This document shows, piece by piece, positions 1-5,755 of a DNA stretch of 5,755 bases (the stretch's first letter is position 1; every line of letters starts with the position of its first letter). Made by a program: the position numbers and the translations under genes. Source of the stretch: Caldifarciminota bacterium (GTDB taxonomy: Bacteria > Hydrothermota > E44-bin80); the NCBI GenBank assembly GCA_023127905.1, contig JAGMEZ010000131.1, positions 1 to 5,755 on the forward strand, written 5' to 3'. Under the pieces are notes generated by a model. It worked only from the letters and a program-made list of their open reading frames with translations, searched no databases and was not told the DNA's origin.

Positions 1-167
1 TCTTTGCTTTTTACTTCCTTAAGAATGGGTAATTTGGATTTGCACATTTCAACAACTTCTTCATCTTTTTCTTCCCAAACTAGGCCGTATTTCTTACGTT
101 TCTCTAATTGTTTAATTTTTTTAGTTAATTCCTCTTTTGTCCAATTACTGTAATCTTTTTTTCTCAT
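1..167 (-). CDS. N-terminus of probable type III restriction-modification DNA adenine methyltransferase (Mod), partial
   Basis: An open frame starts at ATG 167-165 and runs off the window after 55 codons. The peptide begins MRKKDYSNWTKEELTKKIKQ, a lysine-rich amphipathic helix, and continues with KKYGLVWEEKDEEVVEMCKS and KLPILKEVKSK. From memory, a leader of this kind (GLVWE-K-E-VVE-C---LPVL-EV) opens many type III Mod / site-specific adenine methyltransferases, just before the segment that leads to the DPPY catalytic motif. The catalytic motifs themselves lie outside the window, so the assignment rests on this leader alone. AAAGG sits 9 nt upstream of the ATG. The gene starts 46 bp after the Fic stop on the same strand, with no terminator between them, so co-transcription with Fic is likely. 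A type III Res helicase-nuclease would be expected downstream, off the window. Confidence 0.72.
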   Translation of the reverse strand, partial: MRKKDYSNWTKEELTKKIKQLEKRKKYGLVWEEKDEEVVEMCKSKLPILKEVKSK

Positions 168-213
168 TGCTCATAACCTTTACTAAAATCGTTTAGATTT
201 GTCGCATTAACTT

Positions 214-1365
214 TTATCGCAGTTCTGTTCCCTTGGTAATGATGTCCACATAATCTTTAAAAATATATTTCCTGTATCTTTTCTTCCCGGTGATTTCTTT
301 TAAAATTCCAATTCGCTCGAATTTCCTGATGAGTTGATTAATTGCCACCTGTGATATTTTTAATACATGAATTGCATTCGTACCACTAATAAGCGGAGTC
401 TCAAACAGCAAGTCTAATAGCCGGACCGCATAGATACTTGTAATGCCATTTTCATAAATTTTTGTTAACAATCGTTCTTTTAATTTAACAATTTCGTGGG
501 CAGTATTTGTCGCTTCATCACAGGTTGTGTATATACCTTTGAGAAAAAAGTTTATCCATTGTTCCCAATCGCCATCAGTGCGAATCTTCATTAACAAATC
601 ATAGTATGCAGTTCTATTTTTTTTGAGATAAAAACTCAGATATAAGGTCGGTTTGGTTAAGATTTTCTTCCAGATTAGGTAAAAAGTTATGAATAATCTA
701 CCTATTCTGCCATTACCGTCAAGAAAGGGATGGATGGTTTCAAACTGAGCATGAATTAAGGCAATCCTGACTAAGTCCGGTATTTTATCTTCTGCATAGA
801 AGTATTTCTCAAGGTCACCCATTAATGATAACATCATGTCCGGTGGTGGTGGAATATAAGTTGCATTAACAATGGTTGACCCCGGTGGTCCAATCCAGTT
901 TTGAGATATTTTAAACTCGCCGGGTGTTCTGTGGTTGCCGCGGGTTCCTTCTAATAGAATCTTATGAATTTCTCTTATTAACCTTAACGACAAAGGGAAT
1001 TCTTTGATTCTTTCTAAACCATAGTTCATTGCCTTTATATAATTTATTACCTGTTTGACTTCATCGATGTTTTCTTTTGGAATTAGATTTGCCTCAAATT
1101 CTAAAATTCCTTGCATAGAGGCTTCGGTTCCTTCGATCTGCGAACTCAAAAGAGCTTCTTTTTTCACATACATGCCGATAAAAAGGTCAGGATTAGGAAG
1201 TACGGTCGTAATGGCATCCAATCGTGCTAATGCAATATCCGCCTTTGAAAGTAGTGATTGTAATTCGTCATCAAATCGAATAGGTGGCTCAGGCGGCAAT
1301 GGTTTTGGAATAAAAGCCCTATATCCGGTTGATTGATTGATATATCTTCCTGCTCTATCTTTCAT
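214..1365 (-). CDS. Fic family protein AMP-transferase, class II, with C-terminal winged-helix region
   Basis: The 383-residue protein matches the size and plan of SoFic-type Fic enzymes, which transfer AMP (or another nucleotide moiety) from ATP to target hydroxyl side chains. Residues about 20-90 form the Fic N-terminal region and contain SSQIEG (74-79), matching the inhibitory-helix motif (S/T)xxxE(G/N), with E78 as the expected ATP-blocking glutamate. The Fic core spans about 120-275. The complete active-site loop HPFLDGNGRIGR is at 212-223, with catalytic H212 and phosphate-binding N218 and R223; the preceding WIGPPGSTIVNATYIPPPP (157-175) is the target-docking flap. Residues about 300-375 look like a winged helix (ISQVAINQLIRKFERIGILK). 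An in-frame TAA lies two codons upstream of the ATG, so no longer start is possible. The ribosome site is weak (purine-rich AAGAAAAG). Nothing indicates decay. Its target is unknown; the adjacent Mod gene suggests a defence or toxin-like setting, which is inference. Confidence 0.95.
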   Translation of the reverse strand: MKDRAGRYINQSTGYRAFIPKPLPPEPPIRFDDELQSLLSKADIALARLDAITTVLPNPDLFIGMYVKKEALLSSQIEGTEASMQGILEFEANLIPKENIDEVKQVINYIKAMNYGLERIKEFPLSLRLIREIHKILLEGTRGNHRTPGEFKISQNWIGPPGSTIVNATYIPPPPDMMLSLMGDLEKYFYAEDKIPDLVRIALIHAQFETIHPFLDGNGRIGRLFITFYLIWKKILTKPTLYLSFYLKKNRTAYYDLLMKIRTDGDWEQWINFFLKGIYTTCDEATNTAHEIVKLKERLLTKIYENGITSIYAVRLLDLLFETPLISGTNAIHVLKISQVAINQLIRKFERIGILKEITGKKRYRKYIFKDYVDIITKGTELR

Positions 1366-1404
1366 AAATTAACTTTTCTTGCCTTAAAACAAAGCTCTTA
1401 GCCG

Positions 1405-1466
1405 TAAGATAACATAAGTTTACTTAAATTGATTACTATCATTGTAAGTAAACTTATCTTTACTTA
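1405..1466. promoter_or_regulatory. Cluster of palindromic operator-like boxes (TAAGTTTACTTA)
   Basis: Two 12-bp boxes, TAAGTTTACTTA (1415-1426) and TAAGTAAACTTA (1445-1456), are exact reverse complements of each other. With one flanking base each they form a perfect 13-bp inverted repeat (1414-1426 and 1445-1457) around an 18-bp spacer. Each box is also an imperfect palindrome, TAAGT-NN-ACTTA. A third, weaker box at 1455-1466 matches 10 of 12 positions, and a fourth at 1405-1416 matches 9 of 12. Box centres fall at 1410.5, 1420.5, 1450.5 and 1460.5, that is 10, 30 and 10 bp apart, close to whole helical turns. They lie just downstream of, and touching, the -10 element of the Fic promoter, where bound protein would block initiation. 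The regulator is not identified; the winged-helix part of Fic is one candidate. The two outer boxes could be chance in AT-rich DNA. Confidence 0.65.
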
Positions 1467-1493
1467 TTATATTCAATATTCCCAATTTGTCAA
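1466..1493 (-). promoter_or_regulatory. Consensus sigma-70 promoter for the Fic-Mod operon
   Basis: Read on the minus strand there is a perfect -35 hexamer TTGACA (1493-1488), a 16-bp spacer and a perfect -10 hexamer TATAAT (1471-1466). Initiation would fall near 1459, giving a leader of about 94 nt before the Fic ATG at 1365. The leader contains the operator-like boxes. No comparably good promoter was seen before the other genes in the window. Both hexamers match consensus in full; the spacer is one base short of the usual 17. Confidence 0.85.
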
Positions 1494-1500
1494 GTACTTT

Positions 1501-1559
1501 CATTATTTCATATATTTTCACCAAACGGAGAAAATAGGGGGAAAAGTGAAAATGTCACA
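1501..1559. other. Intergenic segment after radC, no gene; possible mobile-element end relic
   Basis: This stretch lies between the radC stop and the Fic promoter. On the minus strand it begins with TGTGACATTTTCAC directly after the radC stop codon and continues through a C/T-rich run. It holds an 8-bp inverted repeat, ATTTTCAC (1514-1521) and GTGAAAAT (1546-1553), 24 bp apart. Such TGTGACATTTTCAC-like ends resemble termini of some transposons from memory, but there is no transposase, no partner end and no target duplication in view. No convincing rho-independent terminator for radC was found. Confidence 0.2.
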
Positions 1560-2252
1560 TTAGATAAGTCGTTTTTCTTTAAAACTAAAATACCCGTTTT
1601 TAGCAATGATAACATGATCATTCACTTCAATCCCCAAAATTTTACCCGATTCAACCAATCTCTTTGTTATCATCAGGTCATCCTCAGATGGTTCTGGATC
1701 ACCTGAAGGATGATTATGGGCTAAAACTATTGCAGCTGCATTATAAGCAATAGCTTCTTTGAATATTTCACGTGGATGAACAAGATTGACATTGAGTATT
1801 CCAATAGATACTGTTGAAATACCAATGATTTTATTACGCGAATTAAGCGAAATAAGTTTAAAATGTTCCTTTGCTTTATCTTTGATACTTTTCCCTACCG
1901 CATTAACTATACTCTGGGGATTTTCATATTTCAAATTTTTATACTCAGTTTCTATAAACTGTCTTTTGCCTAATTCAAAACATGCTTTAATCTGGGCTGC
2001 CTTTGCAGAACCAATACCCTTTATCTGTGCAAGTTCCTCTATGGTTGCCTTGCTTATTGCATTAATATTTCCAAACTCAGCCAATAATTCTTGAGCAATA
2101 TTCATAACAGATTTCTTTGGAATACCTCTTCCAATAATTAAAGATAGGAGCTCTTGGCCAGAAAGTGCTTCTGCTCCGAGTTTTATAAGTCTTTCTCTTG
2201 GTCTTTCTTGCTTGGGCAAATCATGGATAGTAAAGGATTTTTCTCTATTCAT
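1560..2252 (-). CDS. radC: RadC family JAB/MPN-domain protein (UPF0758)
   Basis: The protein is 230 residues, the usual family length, and appears intact. The N-terminal part opens with IHDLPKQERPRERL and has the conserved ALSGQELLSLIIGRG segment (29-43). A helix-hairpin-helix motif, IKGIGSAKAAQIKA, follows at 77-90 and could contact DNA. The C-terminal JAB/MPN metalloprotease-like domain (about 105-230) carries HNHPSGDPEPSEDD at 179-192, with zinc ligands H179, H181 and D192 and motif serine S189. The end, YFSFKEKRLI, is typical. The family was named for DNA repair, but the original E. coli radC mutation proved to be in recG; its biochemical role is unsettled, and relatives are common on mobile elements. 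The ribosome site is weak (AGAAAG next to the ATG). It lies 58 bp after ridA on the same strand and may be read through from it. Confidence 0.96.
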   Translation of the reverse strand: MNREKSFTIHDLPKQERPRERLIKLGAEALSGQELLSLIIGRGIPKKSVMNIAQELLAEFGNINAISKATIEELAQIKGIGSAKAAQIKACFELGKRQFIETEYKNLKYENPQSIVNAVGKSIKDKAKEHFKLISLNSRNKIIGISTVSIGILNVNLVHPREIFKEAIAYNAAAIVLAHNHPSGDPEPSEDDLMITKRLVESGKILGIEVNDHVIIAKNGYFSFKEKRLI

Positions 2253-2310
2253 TTCTTTCTCATACCGAAGGGGTCGCAGGCTAAGAAAATGGTTTTGATT
2301 TCTAATACCG

Positions 2311-2691
2311 CTAACTTACTGCAATTACGGAAATTTCTATAAGGGCACCTTTTGGAAGATCTTTGACGGCAACGGTTGCTCTCGCAGGTTCAGCTTGTGA
2401 GAAATAGATAGTATAAATTTCGTTCATTGGTGAAAAATTTGCTAAATCAGTCAAAAATACGTCAGCCTTGACGACATCCTCGAGAGTCAATCCTGCTTTT
2501 TCGAGAACGGCCCTCAAGTTTTTAATTACTCGCTCTGTCTGCTCTTTGATCCCGCCATCAACCATTTTTTGTGTTACAGGATCAATACCAATCTGTCCTG
2601 CAGTGAAAACAAAGTTACCTGCTTTTACTGCCTGGCTGTATGGACCGATTGCCTCTGGAGCATCAACAGTGCCGATTATCTCTTTTTCCAT
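2311..2691 (-). CDS. ridA: RidA family reactive enamine/imine deaminase
   Basis: A 126-residue RidA/YjgF/UK114 protein of normal length. RidA hydrolyses 2-aminoacrylate and related enamine/imine intermediates released by PLP enzymes such as threonine and serine dehydratases, giving 2-ketoacids and ammonia in the cytosol and so preventing damage to PLP enzymes. Family signatures are GPYSQAV (16-22), the FTAGQIG strand (29-35), and EPARATVAVKDLPKGALIEI (101-120). The carboxylate-binding arginine is R104 and the late conserved glutamate is E119, which argues for the active RidA subgroup rather than an Rid group lacking the arginine. Where E. coli RidA has serine in the TSGQI segment this protein has alanine. 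A perfect AGGAGG lies 5 nt before the ATG and fixes the start. It sits between argF and radC on the same strand. Confidence 0.96.
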   Translation of the reverse strand: MEKEIIGTVDAPEAIGPYSQAVKAGNFVFTAGQIGIDPVTQKMVDGGIKEQTERVIKNLRAVLEKAGLTLEDVVKADVFLTDLANFSPMNEIYTIYFSQAEPARATVAVKDLPKGALIEISVIAVS

Positions 2692-2696
2692 TTTTT

Positions 2697-2719
2697 CCTC
2701 CTGGTATATTGAGATATAC
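2697..2719 (-). promoter_or_regulatory. ridA Shine-Dalgarno with adjoining 6-bp hairpin
   Basis: AGGAGG (2702-2697, minus strand) is a full anti-16S match 5 nt before the ridA ATG. Directly upstream lies a perfect inverted repeat, GTATAT-CTCA-ATATAC (2719-2704), with a 4-nt loop and one base between it and the Shine-Dalgarno. The site is certain as a ribosome-binding sequence; any control by the AT-rich hairpin is speculative. Confidence 0.75.
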
Positions 2720-2721
2720 TT

Positions 2722-2753
2722 GATTACACAGATTTTATACGATTACACCGATT
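2722..2753. repeat. Two-copy tandem GATTACAC(A/C)GATT repeat
   Basis: GATTACACAGATT (2722-2734) and GATTACACCGATT (2741-2753) match at 12 of 13 bases with a 19-bp period, separated by TTATAC. On the minus strand this reads AATCGGTGTAATC...AATCTGTGTAATC. From memory, sequences of this GATTACAC-GATT type occur as dispersed intergenic repeats in many uncultured bacterial genomes; that could not be verified here. It occupies much of the argF-ridA gap and leaves room for no gene. Confidence 0.6.
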
Positions 2754-2787
2754 AAAAATGAACGAATCTTTGTTAGGTGAACAGGTG

Positions 2788-2808
2788 AGCAGCGTTAGTT
2801 ATGCTGCT
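2788..2808 (-). other. Hairpin overlapping the argF stop codon
   Basis: On the minus strand AGCAGC (2808-2803) and GCTGCT (2793-2788) form a perfect 6-bp stem with a 9-nt loop that includes the argF stop. No T-tract follows, so it does not meet the pattern of a rho-independent terminator; it might stabilise the mRNA 3' end. Confidence 0.35.
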
Positions 2809-3722
2809 TTCAAAAGTTTTACAAGCAAAGCCTTCTCGGTATGAAGCCTGTTTTCAGCTTCGTCAAGTACGACAGAATGTGGACCATCAATCACTTCATC
2901 AGTTATTTCCTCACCCCTATGTGCAGGCAAGCAGTGTAAAATGATTACATCCTTTTTTGCCTTTGAAATAAGTTCAGCATTAATCTGAAAATCTGCGAAG
3001 ATTTTTAGACGTTCCTTTTTTTCATTCTCCTTCCCCATTGATGCCCAGACATCCGTATAAATAACATCTACACCATTTACTGCAGGTTCTGGTTCATTAA
3101 CTACATTTAACTCAAAGTTTTTTGTTTGTATTTTATGAGCCTTATCCAGCACTGAGGTATCCGGCTCGTATCCCTCAGGTGATGCAATTCTAAGGTTTAT
3201 GCCGTGAAGCGCAGAGAAGAGTATAATGGAATTACATACATTGTTGCTGTCTCCAACATATGCAAAAGTGAGCCCATCAAGTTTTCCTTTATGTTCAATA
3301 ATCGTGAGAAAATCTGCAAGGATTTGACAGGGGTGTTCAAGGTCTGAAAGCGCATTTATTACAGGAATAGAAGCGTTTTTAGCTAATTCGGTAACAGTGC
3401 TATGTTCAAATGTCCGTGCCATAATGCAGTCAACCCATCTTGAGAGGTTTTGTGAAACATCTGGTATGGATTCTCTTTTTCCGAGTTGAATATCAGCAGG
3501 GCTCAGGTAGATTGCATGACCTCCAAGTTGTACCATACCTGTTTCAAACGTTACTCTTGTTCGCAAAGATGGTTTCTCGAAGATCATTGCAAGCGTTTTA
3601 TTCTTCAATATCTGATGTTCTTTTTCTTCCTTTAGTTCTTTCTTTAATCGAAGTGAAATTTGGAAAATTTCATCTATCTCATCAACTGAAAAATCTGCGA
3701 TTGAGATAAAATCCTTCTTCAT
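2799..3722 (-). CDS. argF: Ornithine carbamoyltransferase
   Basis: This 307-residue enzyme transfers the carbamoyl group from carbamoyl phosphate to ornithine to give citrulline in arginine biosynthesis, as a cytosolic trimer. All signature motifs are present in order: the carbamoyl-phosphate site FEKPSLRTRVTFE (48-60, with SLRTR at 52-56), MARTFEH (101-107), HPCQILADFLT (130-140), DVWASMG (224-230), the ornithine-binding SMG loop that separates OTCase from aspartate carbamoyltransferase, and HCLPAHRGEE (263-272) with the catalytic cysteine C264. Length is normal and there are no gaps. AAGGAGG (3733-3727) 4 nt before the ATG fixes the start. No other arg gene is in the window, so it appears separated from an arginine operon. 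Biosynthetic argF is favoured over catabolic arcB because no arcA or arcC is adjacent, but sequence alone does not settle this. Confidence 0.97.
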   Translation of the reverse strand: MKKDFISIADFSVDEIDEIFQISLRLKKELKEEKEHQILKNKTLAMIFEKPSLRTRVTFETGMVQLGGHAIYLSPADIQLGKRESIPDVSQNLSRWVDCIMARTFEHSTVTELAKNASIPVINALSDLEHPCQILADFLTIIEHKGKLDGLTFAYVGDSNNVCNSIILFSALHGINLRIASPEGYEPDTSVLDKAHKIQTKNFELNVVNEPEPAVNGVDVIYTDVWASMGKENEKKERLKIFADFQINAELISKAKKDVIILHCLPAHRGEEITDEVIDGPHSVVLDEAENRLHTEKALLVKLLKAA

Positions 3723-3726
3723 GTAC

Positions 3727-3733
3727 CCTCCTT
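3727..3733 (-). promoter_or_regulatory. argF ribosome binding site
   Basis: AAGGAGG on the minus strand, 4 nt before the argF ATG, is a near-perfect anti-16S match and decides the start. No convincing -35/-10 pair was found in the 80 bp upstream, so argF may depend on transcription from the lon side. Confidence 0.8.
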
Positions 3734-3755
3734 AATCTAATAGGTAGTTCTCCAG

Positions 3756-4143
3756 TTACGGATTGAAATCTTCTTCTCTTAAACCAGTATTGGTTTTTAT
3801 ACTACTGTATGATGAAAAGTGCATCATTTCATCATCCTCTGTAAACTGCTCTATCACTGTCCCCAAATCTGCCTGATCAATTCTATGCCCTCTTAGAGAT
3901 GCAACTCTCTTGTCGGTCAAATCGAGTGTAAGGGTAATAAAATTGAAAATTCCTGTTTTAAACCCCTTAACTTTTTTCTTCCTCTTCTCCCTTTTTTGAA
4001 TATGACTGAGCGATACAGGTGTAATCCTTAATTGTATTCCACTTTTCTTCTATATTCAGGATTATATCATCAACATTAATTTCTTCAGCTATCAAATTTA
4101 GAGAAATGGAAAAGATAGAAATAATTAAGATAAAACTTTTCAC
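3756..4143 (-). pseudogene. Decayed LolA-like / DUF1571-type secreted protein gene
   Basis: A GTG (4143-4141) overlaps the lon TGA as GTGA and has AAGGA 7 nt upstream. The first frame gives a signal peptide ([19 protein letters not shown], residues 1-19) and a helix with IEEKWNTIKDYTCIAQSYSK (31-50), then stops at 3967-3969. Coding character continues in another frame from about 3989 to the stop at 3756-3758: EKRKKKVKGFKTGIFNFITL, LTLDLTDKRVASLRGHRIDQ, ADLGTVIEQF and the end SSIKTNTGLREEDFNP. The pattern (sorting-type signal peptide, 'KDYT...KKGE', 'LTLD...LRGH-IDQADLG', 'GL-EEDF') matches what is remembered of DUF1571/LolA-fold proteins of about 200-280 residues. Here only about 128 residues remain, with about 45 apparently missing after KKGEKR and about 60-70 before the C-terminus, plus a net one-base shift near an A6G3 run (3989-3997). 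The family call is moderate; the broken state is well supported. Confidence 0.7.
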
Positions 4144-5755
4144 TTTTTCGTCCTTTTTTTACTTTTCTTCTTCTTTTTGTAGATCTGTTTCTTTTTTTCC
4201 AATGCTTCATGTATTGCATCACTTACAGTATCAATAAATACAAATCTAATGTCTCTTTTCACATTATTTGAAATCTCTTCAAGATTGCTTCTGTTTTTCT
4301 CCGGCAACAGTATCTTCTTAATTCCTGCCCTCTTTGCAGCCATTACCTTCTCCTTAATACCGCCAATAGGGAGAATTTTCCCTCTCAAGGTAATTTCTCC
4401 AGTCATTGCAACATCCGGTTTTACAGGTTTTTCGGTTAAGAGAGATGCAAGAGCAACAGACATTGTTATTCCTGCGGAAGGTCCATCTTTTGGAATTGCA
4501 CCCTCTGGTATATGGATGTGTATATCGTATTTTTCATAAAAATTAGTGTCTATGCCTAATTTTTTTGCATTTGACCTGATAAAAGAAAGTGCTGCCTCTG
4601 CGGATTCCTGCATAACATCTCCCATTTGGCCTGTTAATGTAAGCGACTTTTTTCCTCGCATCTTTGTTGCTTCTACAAAAAGTATTTCACCTCCTGCACT
4701 TGTCCAGGCGAGTCCTGTAGCAATTCCGATCTCTCCTGTTCTCTCAGCGATTTCTGAGTAATATTTTACAGGACCGAGGAATTCTTTAACATTACCTTTC
4801 TTAATTTCTGCAAGGGATTTTTGTCCTTCTGCAACCTTACGAGCTACTTTTCGGCATATTGAACCTATCGATCTTTCAAGATTTCTTACGCCTGCTTCTC
4901 TTGTATAATCATTTATAATGTTAAGTATTGCATTGTCAGTAAACGTAATTAGCTTTTTTGTTAGCCCATTCTCGTTTACCTGCCTGGGAATAAGGAATTT
5001 TTTTGCAATCTCAAGTTTTTCCTGAAGGATATACCCCGGCAGGGTTATAATCTCCATTCTGTCTTTCAGTGCCGGAGGAATTGGGTCGATGATATTTCCT
5101 GTTGTAATAAACATTACCTTTGAAAGATCAAATGGTACTTCAAGGTAATGGTCGCTGAAGGTGCTGTTCTGTTCAGGGTCGAGTACCTCAAGGAGTGCAG
5201 CAGCAGGGTCGCCTCTGAAATCAATACCTATCTTATCTACCTCATCAAGCATGAAGACAGGATTGTTTGAACCGGCATGTTTGATTCCCTGAATGATTCT
5301 GCCTGGCAATGCTGCGACATAAGTTCTTCTATGCCCCCGAATCTCAGCTTCATCCCTTACACCTCCAAGGGAGAATCTGACAAATTTTCTCCCCAATGCT
5401 CTTGCTATGGATTTTCCTAAAGATGTTTTTCCAACACCGGGGGGTCCAATAAAACAGAGAATTGGCCCCTTTGTGTCCTTTTTTAATTTTCTTACAGCAA
5501 GAAATTCTAAAATTCTTTCTTTAACGTCTTCAAGATCATAGTGATCTTCGTTAAGAACTTTCTCGACTTTTTTTATATTTAGGTTATCCTTTGTTTCTTT
5601 TGCCCAGGGTAAGTTTACAAGCCAATCCAAGTACGTTCTAATGACGTGGTATTCAGCTGCCTGAACAGGAATTACACCAAGCCTTTCGAGTTCTTTCATA
5701 GCAACTTTTTGAACTTCCTTTGGCATTTTTGCTTTCTTTACTTTCTTTTTTAACT
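4140..5755 (-). CDS. lon: ATP-dependent Lon protease, 5'-truncated by window edge
   Basis: The frame is open to the window edge; residues LKKKVKKAK precede the first internal methionine at 5726, so that methionine is not the real start. About 250-280 N-terminal residues (substrate-binding LON domain) are missing. Lon is a cytosolic homohexameric AAA+ protease that degrades misfolded and regulatory proteins. Numbered from M5726: Walker A GPPGVGKT (94-101), Walker [10 protein letters not shown] (157-165), the sensor region [19 protein letters not shown] (207-225), arginine-bearing [10 protein letters not shown] (276-285), then the protease domain with DGPSAG (414-419, nucleophile S417) and GGIKEK (455-460, K460 of the Ser-Lys dyad). 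The 43-residue S-to-K spacing equals that of E. coli Lon. The C-terminus is an extra tail, about 511-528, with 13 of 18 residues Lys or Arg. Its stop overlaps the start of the decayed downstream gene. Confidence 0.97.
   Translation of the reverse strand, partial: LKKKVKKAKMPKEVQKVAMKELERLGVIPVQAAEYHVIRTYLDWLVNLPWAKETKDNLNIKKVEKVLNEDHYDLEDVKERILEFLAVRKLKKDTKGPILCFIGPPGVGKTSLGKSIARALGRKFVRFSLGGVRDEAEIRGHRRTYVAALPGRIIQGIKHAGSNNPVFMLDEVDKIGIDFRGDPAAALLEVLDPEQNSTFSDHYLEVPFDLSKVMFITTGNIIDPIPPALKDRMEIITLPGYILQEKLEIAKKFLIPRQVNENGLTKKLITFTDNAILNIINDYTREAGVRNLERSIGSICRKVARKVAEGQKSLAEIKKGNVKEFLGPVKYYSEIAERTGEIGIATGLAWTSAGGEILFVEATKMRGKKSLTLTGQMGDVMQESAEAALSFIRSNAKKLGIDTNFYEKYDIHIHIPEGAIPKDGPSAGITMSVALASLLTEKPVKPDVAMTGEITLRGKILPIGGIKEKVMAAKRAGIKKILLPEKNRSNLEEISNNVKRDIRFVFIDTVSDAIHEALEKKKQIYKKKKKSKKRTKK

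Noticed and set aside
183..196. Small hairpin CTAAA-ATCG-TTTAG between Fic and Mod
   Set aside because: The stem is only 5 bp and AT-rich with no T-tract, so it is not a credible terminator and could be chance.
1055..1336. Plus-strand open frames inside the Fic, radC, ridA, argF and lon genes
   Set aside because: They lie wholly or mainly antisense to genes with clear family motifs, show no recognisable domains and lack ribosome sites.
1405..1466. CRISPR-like repeats
   Set aside because: The boxes are 12-13 bp palindromes with unequal 10- and 30-bp spacing, overlapping in part, with no spacers and no cas genes in view.
1545..1559. CRP/FNR-like site, AGTGA-N5-TCACA (TGTGA-N5-TCACT on the minus strand), next to the radC stop
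   Set aside because: The spacer is 5 rather than 6 bp, one half-site is imperfect, and it lies downstream of radC and well upstream of the Fic -35.
2253..2310. Possible tRNA-like or regulatory RNA segment between ridA and radC (GCGACCCCTTCGG)
   Set aside because: The gap is 58 bp, too short for a tRNA, with no cloverleaf pairing or T-loop sequence.
3781..3798. Terminator-like hairpin on the plus strand: AAACCA-GTAT-TGGTTT followed by TT
   Set aside because: No plus-strand gene ends here; on the minus strand no T-tract follows, and the sequence codes for the KTNTGL part of the relic gene.

Overview
This is an AT-rich bacterial window in which every supported gene lies on the minus strand, so transcription runs from high to low coordinates. 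The mix of genes (Lon protease, a secreted LolA/DUF1571-like relic, ornithine carbamoyltransferase, RidA, RadC, then Fic and a type III methyltransferase) and the A/T-biased codon use suggest an uncultured, low-GC, Gram-negative-type lineage. No marker here fixes the phylum, so the organism assignment is inference only.

Layout in transcription order. (1) 5755-4140: the 3' two thirds of lon, with complete AAA+ and serine-lysine protease domains and an unusually lysine-rich tail; its 5' end is outside the window. (2) 4143-3756: a decayed gene whose GTG start overlaps the lon stop. It keeps a signal peptide, a central motif and a plausible C-terminus of a DUF1571/LolA-like secreted protein, but has a frameshift and apparently two internal deletions. 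(3) 3722-2799: argF, intact. (4) 2753-2722: a short tandem GATTACAC-type repeat in the argF-ridA gap. (5) 2691-2311: ridA, intact, with a strong Shine-Dalgarno. (6) 2252-1560: radC, intact. (7) 1559-1366: a 194-bp gap with a consensus sigma-70 promoter pointing towards Fic and a cluster of palindromic TAAGTTTACTTA-type boxes just downstream of its -10. (8) 1365-214: a class II Fic AMP-transferase with a C-terminal winged-helix region. (9) 167-1: the first 55 codons of what looks like a type III restriction-modification adenine methyltransferase (Mod), continuing off the window.

The lon-to-radC part is ordinary protein quality control, arginine biosynthesis and metabolite repair. The Fic-Mod part looks like the promoter-proximal end of an accessory, probably defence-related operon. 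The most interesting signal is in the control region: a near-ideal promoter overlaid by phased operator-like palindromes in front of a Fic protein that carries its own probable DNA-binding domain, with a methyltransferase gene 46 bp downstream. This would fit an autoregulated Fic/restriction-modification module, but that is an inference from layout.
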